DNA of 34,478 nt from Clostridiales bacterium (GTDB lineage: Bacteria > Bacillota > Clostridia > Caldicoprobacterales > DTU083), in the NCBI GenBank assembly GCA_012837325.1, contig DURK01000002.1, positions 1-34,478 of the forward strand. The letters run 5' to 3'. Shown here piece after piece: positions 31,439 to 34,478 of the stretch. Both the position numbers and the translations under genes were made by a program. Numbering within the stretch: the first letter of the stretch is position 1; each line of letters opens with the position of its first letter. A model generated the notes under the pieces. It saw only the letters and a program-made list of their open reading frames with translations. It was not told the origin of the DNA and made no database searches.

Positions 31439-31447
31439 CCAGCAGGC
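31418..31447 (-). terminator. Hairpin overlapping the end of the oxidoreductase gene
   Basis: GCCTGCTGG (31418-31426) and CCAGCAGGC (31439-31447) form a perfect 9-bp stem around a 12-base loop that includes the stop codon. The run of T's exists only on the minus strand (six, 31412-31417), so it has a terminator shape for minus-strand transcription, although no minus-strand gene ends here. Confidence 0.5.
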
Positions 31448-31521
31448 ACTCTATGACAAATTATACTCACTCTTCTTTACCGGCTGTGTTTATTTTCCTA
31501 TCCTTGGTTTATAATTGATGA

Positions 31522-31527
31522 TATAAT
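31522..31527 (+). promoter_or_regulatory. -10 element of the DegV gene promoter
   Basis: A perfect TATAAT, 35 bases upstream of the ATG. No convincing -35 is seen at 17 bases (TATCCT). Confidence 0.45.
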
Positions 31528-31562
31528 GAATTTTATAAAGCCTAGGAGAGAGAAGGGATTTT

Positions 31563-32396
31563 ATGGATTATAAAATCATAGCTGACAGCTGCTGTGATGT
31601 ATCAGAGGAAATGAAAAAAGAAACCGGTGTGGAATTGGTTCCCTTAACTCTGCGAATTGACGATAAGGAATACGTTGATGACGATACCCTGGACATCAAG
31701 GCCTATTTGCAGGCCATGAAGGAAAGCAAAAATGCGCCGAAATCTTCCTGTCCCTCCATACAGGATTTTTTAAATCACTTCAAGGACAGTGATAATATTT
31801 TTGTGGTCACCGTTTCTTCCAAGCTGAGCGGTACCTATAACAGTGCCATGCAAGCCAAGTCCATTATTCTGGAGGAATTCAAAAACAAGTTTATTCATGT
31901 ATTTGATTCCATGAGCGCTGTAGCGGGGGAAACTCTGGTTCATTTGAAGATCCATGAATCCTTGAAGAACAACCTGAAGCATACCGAAGTGGTAGAGAAG
32001 GTGACCAGTTACATCAAAGAAATGAAAACATTTTTCCTATTGGAAAACCTCGACAACCTGGCCAAATCAGGCAGGATGAACCCTCTTGTAGCAAAAGCGG
32101 CTAGCATCCTATCCATCAAGCCAATCATGGGAGACGACAATGGTACCATTCGTTTGGTAGACAAGGTTCGAGGCTATGAACGAGCCTTTCAACGCTTTGT
32201 GGAGATCATCGGCGAGGAAGGCAGCCACTTGGAAGAGAAAATTTTGGGGATCGCCCACTGCAATTGCATTCAGCGAGCCTTGAAATTCAAGGAACAGGTC
32301 ATGAAGCGGTACTCCTTTAAGGATATCGTTGTAGTGGAAATGGGCGGTGTCAGTTCAACCTATGCCAATCAGGGTGGATTGGTCATTGCATTCTAG
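31563..32396 (+). CDS. DegV family protein (fatty-acid-binding, FakB-like)
   Basis: DegV-family proteins bind a fatty acid; some (FakB) present it to fatty acid kinase. The 277 residues have the conserved opening IIADSCCDVSEEM, the lipid-head motif VTVSSKLSGTYNSA (SxxxSGTY) and the C-terminal segment with HCNCIQRALKFKEQ. AGGAGAGAGAAGGG precedes the ATG. It is a single-gene unit closed by a bidirectional terminator. No fatty acid kinase gene is in this window. Confidence 0.93.
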   Translation: MDYKIIADSCCDVSEEMKKETGVELVPLTLRIDDKEYVDDDTLDIKAYLQAMKESKNAPKSSCPSIQDFLNHFKDSDNIFVVTVSSKLSGTYNSAMQAKSIILEEFKNKFIHVFDSMSAVAGETLVHLKIHESLKNNLKHTEVVEKVTSYIKEMKTFFLLENLDNLAKSGRMNPLVAKAASILSIKPIMGDDNGTIRLVDKVRGYERAFQRFVEIIGEEGSHLEEKILGIAHCNCIQRALKFKEQVMKRYSFKDIVVVEMGGVSSTYANQGGLVIAF

Positions 32397-32410
32397 AAAG
32401 CTTGCAGGTA

Positions 32411-32460
32411 AAAAGCAGTCATTCCTTCAAAAGCTGTCGGAATAACTGCTTTTATTTTAT
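32411..32460. terminator. Bidirectional terminator between DegV and sortase genes
   Basis: AAAAGCAGT (32411-32419) pairs with ACTGCTTTT (32445-32453), and ATTCC with GGAAT inside, separated by one mismatch. T-runs follow on the plus strand (TTTTATTTTAT). On the minus strand the left arm ends in TTTT followed by TACC. Confidence 0.85.
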
Positions 32461-33254
32461 GGAACTCTCCTGGCGTGAACAACAAATCGGGCATCGTCAT
32501 ATTCGTAGGTACAGGTAGACAAGGTTAAAATCTGATCCTCCTCTGAGAGGTCAATATCCTTATCAAAAATGGATCTGTCCTTTATCCTGTCCAGGAAATC
32601 AAGGTATTCCTTATCGGAAGAGAAGGTTGTTTGTATATAAGGAAAGTCGGCCTCTGTTATGTACACGGAAAATACTTCCCATTTCATTTCATCGAATAAG
32701 GTGTCAAACCGGATCAAACCATTTTCCTGAAAAAACTCCTGCTCTTTGTATTTTACCAGGTCCTTGAACATGGAACCATTTCGCATATGGTGACCATACA
32801 GAATGGTGTTCTTGCCTTTTCCCAGCTTGTCACTTCTGTAATCCATGAATATCGTACCCGCTCTGGCTGATTTTCCGTGAATATCCCGCCTGAGATAATA
32901 GTCATTGTCCCTGGCCTGCACAACAGGATAATCGATTACCGTGCCGGGTACGGAAATCCAGCCCACTACATCCTCGTTCATTTCAAGCAAGGACGTGTAT
33001 CTTGCCATCGCCTCTTTTTTGCCTGGCGAGTTCTCTTGCTCCGGTGTACTCACCGGCTGGGCAGGTTTTTCCCCTTCTGACTCCTGCTGCCCTTCGAACT
33101 GCAGCTGTTCCTGATAAAGCTTTCGAACTTCATCATAAGTTGACTTGCTCTTAAAGGCTTCGTAATAGTAGGTAAAGATCTCATATGAAGAATAAAGAAA
33201 AACCCCAAGCAATACAACTATCAATACTTTACGCCATCTCATGCTTTTTGCCAT
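32457..33254 (-). CDS. srtB: Class B sortase
   Basis: It is a membrane-tethered transpeptidase that attaches a surface protein to the cell wall. The N-terminal anchor is at about 9-28, then a stalk of about 60 residues rich in Gln/Glu/Pro. The catalytic domain has His155 (NTILYGHHM), Cys248 (TLSTCTYEY) and Arg256 (DARFVVHARRV). The long region between the active-site His and Cys, with an extra helix, is typical of class B. No substrate with a class B sorting signal lies in this window. The start is uncertain: AGAGG directly abuts the ATG at 33254, so an ATG four codons on (33242) may be the true start. Confidence 0.92.
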   Translation of the reverse strand: MAKSMRWRKVLIVVLLGVFLYSSYEIFTYYYEAFKSKSTYDEVRKLYQEQLQFEGQQESEGEKPAQPVSTPEQENSPGKKEAMARYTSLLEMNEDVVGWISVPGTVIDYPVVQARDNDYYLRRDIHGKSARAGTIFMDYRSDKLGKGKNTILYGHHMRNGSMFKDLVKYKEQEFFQENGLIRFDTLFDEMKWEVFSVYITEADFPYIQTTFSSDKEYLDFLDRIKDRSIFDKDIDLSEEDQILTLSTCTYEYDDARFVVHARRVP

Positions 33255-33295
33255 CCTCTATCATTTGGAAATCAAAAATTTCTCTGAATAGTTTC

Positions 33296-33324
33296 ATTAT
33301 ACATCTGTCTGGTTTGTTCAACAA
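33296..33324 (-). promoter_or_regulatory. Sigma-A promoter of the sortase gene
   Basis: TTGTTG (33319-33324), a 17-base spacer and a perfect TATAAT (33296-33301) on the minus strand. Confidence 0.7.
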
Positions 33325-33491
33325 CCCTTCACCAAAACAGCTGTATGTTATTCCTATACCCCAACTGCTTCATTTGAACCTCTCGCCACGAAAGAATCAT
33401 TTGTTTTTATTATTTTGTTATATATATGCAAATATACCGACTGTTCTCTGTCATGGCTGAATCCGTTCTATGATACAGGTTCTCTTATCCC
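33325..33491. other. Intergenic stretch between divergent sortase and kinase genes
   Basis: The full divergent gap is 411 bases. Outside the two promoters it is AT-rich with T-runs and a TATATATA stretch near 33420. No ORF with a ribosome site, no RNA gene and no strong hairpin was found. Confidence 0.4.
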
Positions 33492-33519
33492 TTGCCAAAT
33501 ATTGTGTCTATGGTACAAT
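33492..33519 (+). promoter_or_regulatory. Sigma-A promoter of the kinase gene
   Basis: TTGCCA (33492-33497), a 16-base spacer and TACAAT (33514-33519) preceded by TGG (extended -10). It is 146 bases before the ATG. An overlapping TATAAT begins 5 bases later. Confidence 0.6.
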
Positions 33520-33665
33520 ATAATACAGTATTTGGAATTACAATCCACCCCAATGAGTAATATTATACCAATGCAGGCAGTAGAGATGTTAACCAAGACG
33601 CTCACTACGCAGCAATACAAATGATAATAATAAAGCTATAGCAATATACACGAAAGGAATATGGC

Positions 33666-34478
33666 ATGAAAATCGATTGTGTTTACTGCTTGGAACCAAT
33701 CAATGAAAACGAACCAAAATGTCCGCATTGCGGAAAAGAGTTACACTACGATACACCAACACATCATATTACCCCGGGTACAATTCTGAATAACAAATAT
33801 CTGATCGGTACTGCTCTTGGTCAAGGTGGTTTTGGAATCACCTACATAGGCAGAGATGTGAACTTGGATATCCGCGTGGCTGTTAAAGAATATTTTCCAA
33901 GCGGGTATGTGAATAGAAACAATACCGTTTCCATGTCGCTTCAGGAAAGTGCAACAAAAAGCAGGAAAGACTTTTTTGAAAAGGGCAAGGAATGATTTTT
34001 AAGCGAAGCAAGAATGCTGGCCCGTTTTTTAGGAGAACCAGGCATTGTTGGCGTACGAGATTTTTTCGAAGAAAACAACACAGCCTATATTGTCATGGAG
34101 TATCTCGATGGACAAACACTGAAGGACCATTTAAAGGAAAAGGGAACTCTTTCCCCTGAACAGACACTCCGCCTTCTCATGCCCGTTATGTTGTCTCTGA
34201 GATCGATACACAAGAATGGACTGATTCATAGGGATATAAGCCCGGACAATATCATGCTGATTGATGATCAAGCGAAGCTTCTTGACTTCGGTGCGACCCG
34301 CAATATTTCTACGGACGGACAAAAAAGTTTGTCTGTATTGCTTAAGCCCGGCTAAGCACCAGAAGAGCAGTATCGCAGTAAAGGCATGCAAGACCCGTGG
34401 ACCGATGTTTATGCCTTATGTGCAACGATTTACAAATGCATTACCGGTATCACACCTGACGATTCTGCTCAGAGATTA
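33666..34478 (+). pseudogene. Zinc-ribbon serine/threonine protein kinase interrupted by two in-frame stops (3' end beyond window)
   Basis: A single frame from ATG 33666 (AAAGG upstream) encodes a kinase that stays intact to the window edge apart from stops at 33993-33995 (TGA, codon 110) and 34353-34355 (TAA, codon 230). The N-terminus is a CxxC-x10-CxxC zinc ribbon (Cys5, 8, 19, 22). Kinase motifs follow: glycine loop LGQGGFGITY (51-60), VAVK with Lys74, HRDISPDN (188-195) and DFG (207-209). After the second stop comes [10 protein letters not shown], the APE motif region. The TGA sits where relatives would have Arg or similar (GKE-stop-FLSEARML). The TAA sits in KPG-stop-APEEQ, where Tyr is expected. 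Two single-base changes would explain both; sequence error or recoding are the alternatives. Confidence 0.8.

Overview
The window looks like a piece of a low-to-moderate GC Gram-positive anaerobe of the Clostridia. The support is AGGAGG-type ribosome sites almost everywhere, a CtsR-type heat-shock operator, class B sortase, YugP, DegV, an HD-GYP/DUF5317 pair, superoxide reductase, and a mannose-family PTS with a SorC-type regulator. No rRNA, tRNA, CRISPR array or insertion sequence was seen.

Layout, left to right. 1-0.35 kb: 5' part of a minus-strand gene with a predicted helix-turn-helix. 0.5-3.9 kb: minus-strand operon of a large secreted CARDB-like protein, an ECF sigma factor and its zinc anti-sigma factor, closed by a clear terminator. 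4.1-6.4 kb (+): glutamate-synthase-like FMN protein and the YugP zinc peptidase. 6.4-8.2 kb (-): HAD phosphatase and tyrS. 8.4-10.1 kb (+): SGNH lipoprotein, then sodA behind a near-perfect Fur-family box. 10.1-11.3 kb (-): THUMP-domain RNA methyltransferase. 11.4-14.7 kb (+): TetR-controlled operon with a 41-residue membrane peptide, TetR, an ABC ATPase and two permeases, under an operator with three half-sites. 14.75-15.1 kb (+): superoxide reductase. 15.2-17.3 kb (-): hexapeptide acyltransferase, with a perfect 17-bp palindrome at its promoter, and an amidohydrolase. 17.4-21.4 kb (+): speD, an unknown 216-aa protein, a 244-bp inverted-repeat cassette with a 34-residue membrane peptide, an HD-GYP protein and a DUF5317 protein. 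21.4-22.3 kb (-): CtsR-controlled hsp20 and a zinc-ribbon protein.

22.5-30.0 kb (-) is a self-contained PTS sugar operon. In transcription order it encodes a SorC-type regulator, EIIA, EIIB, a fused EIIC-EIID, an MDR zinc dehydrogenase, a class II aldolase, Enzyme I and HPr. It carries the whole phosphate relay from phosphoenolpyruvate to sugar plus two catabolic enzymes. The gene order resembles sorbose/hexitol pathways; the substrate is unknown. By eye the block is somewhat more AT-rich than the left side. 30.3-34.5 kb: Gfo/Idh/MocA oxidoreductase (+), DegV protein (+), class B sortase (-), and a zinc-ribbon serine/threonine kinase (+) interrupted by two in-frame stop codons and cut by the window end.

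Best second-look items: the 19.1-19.3 kb cassette (18-bp terminal inverted repeats, ribosome site in a stem, 34-residue hydrophobic peptide), the PTS operon with fused IIC-IID and its own EI and HPr, the twice-interrupted kinase, the palindrome at the acyltransferase promoter, and the small membrane ORF leading the TetR/ABC operon.
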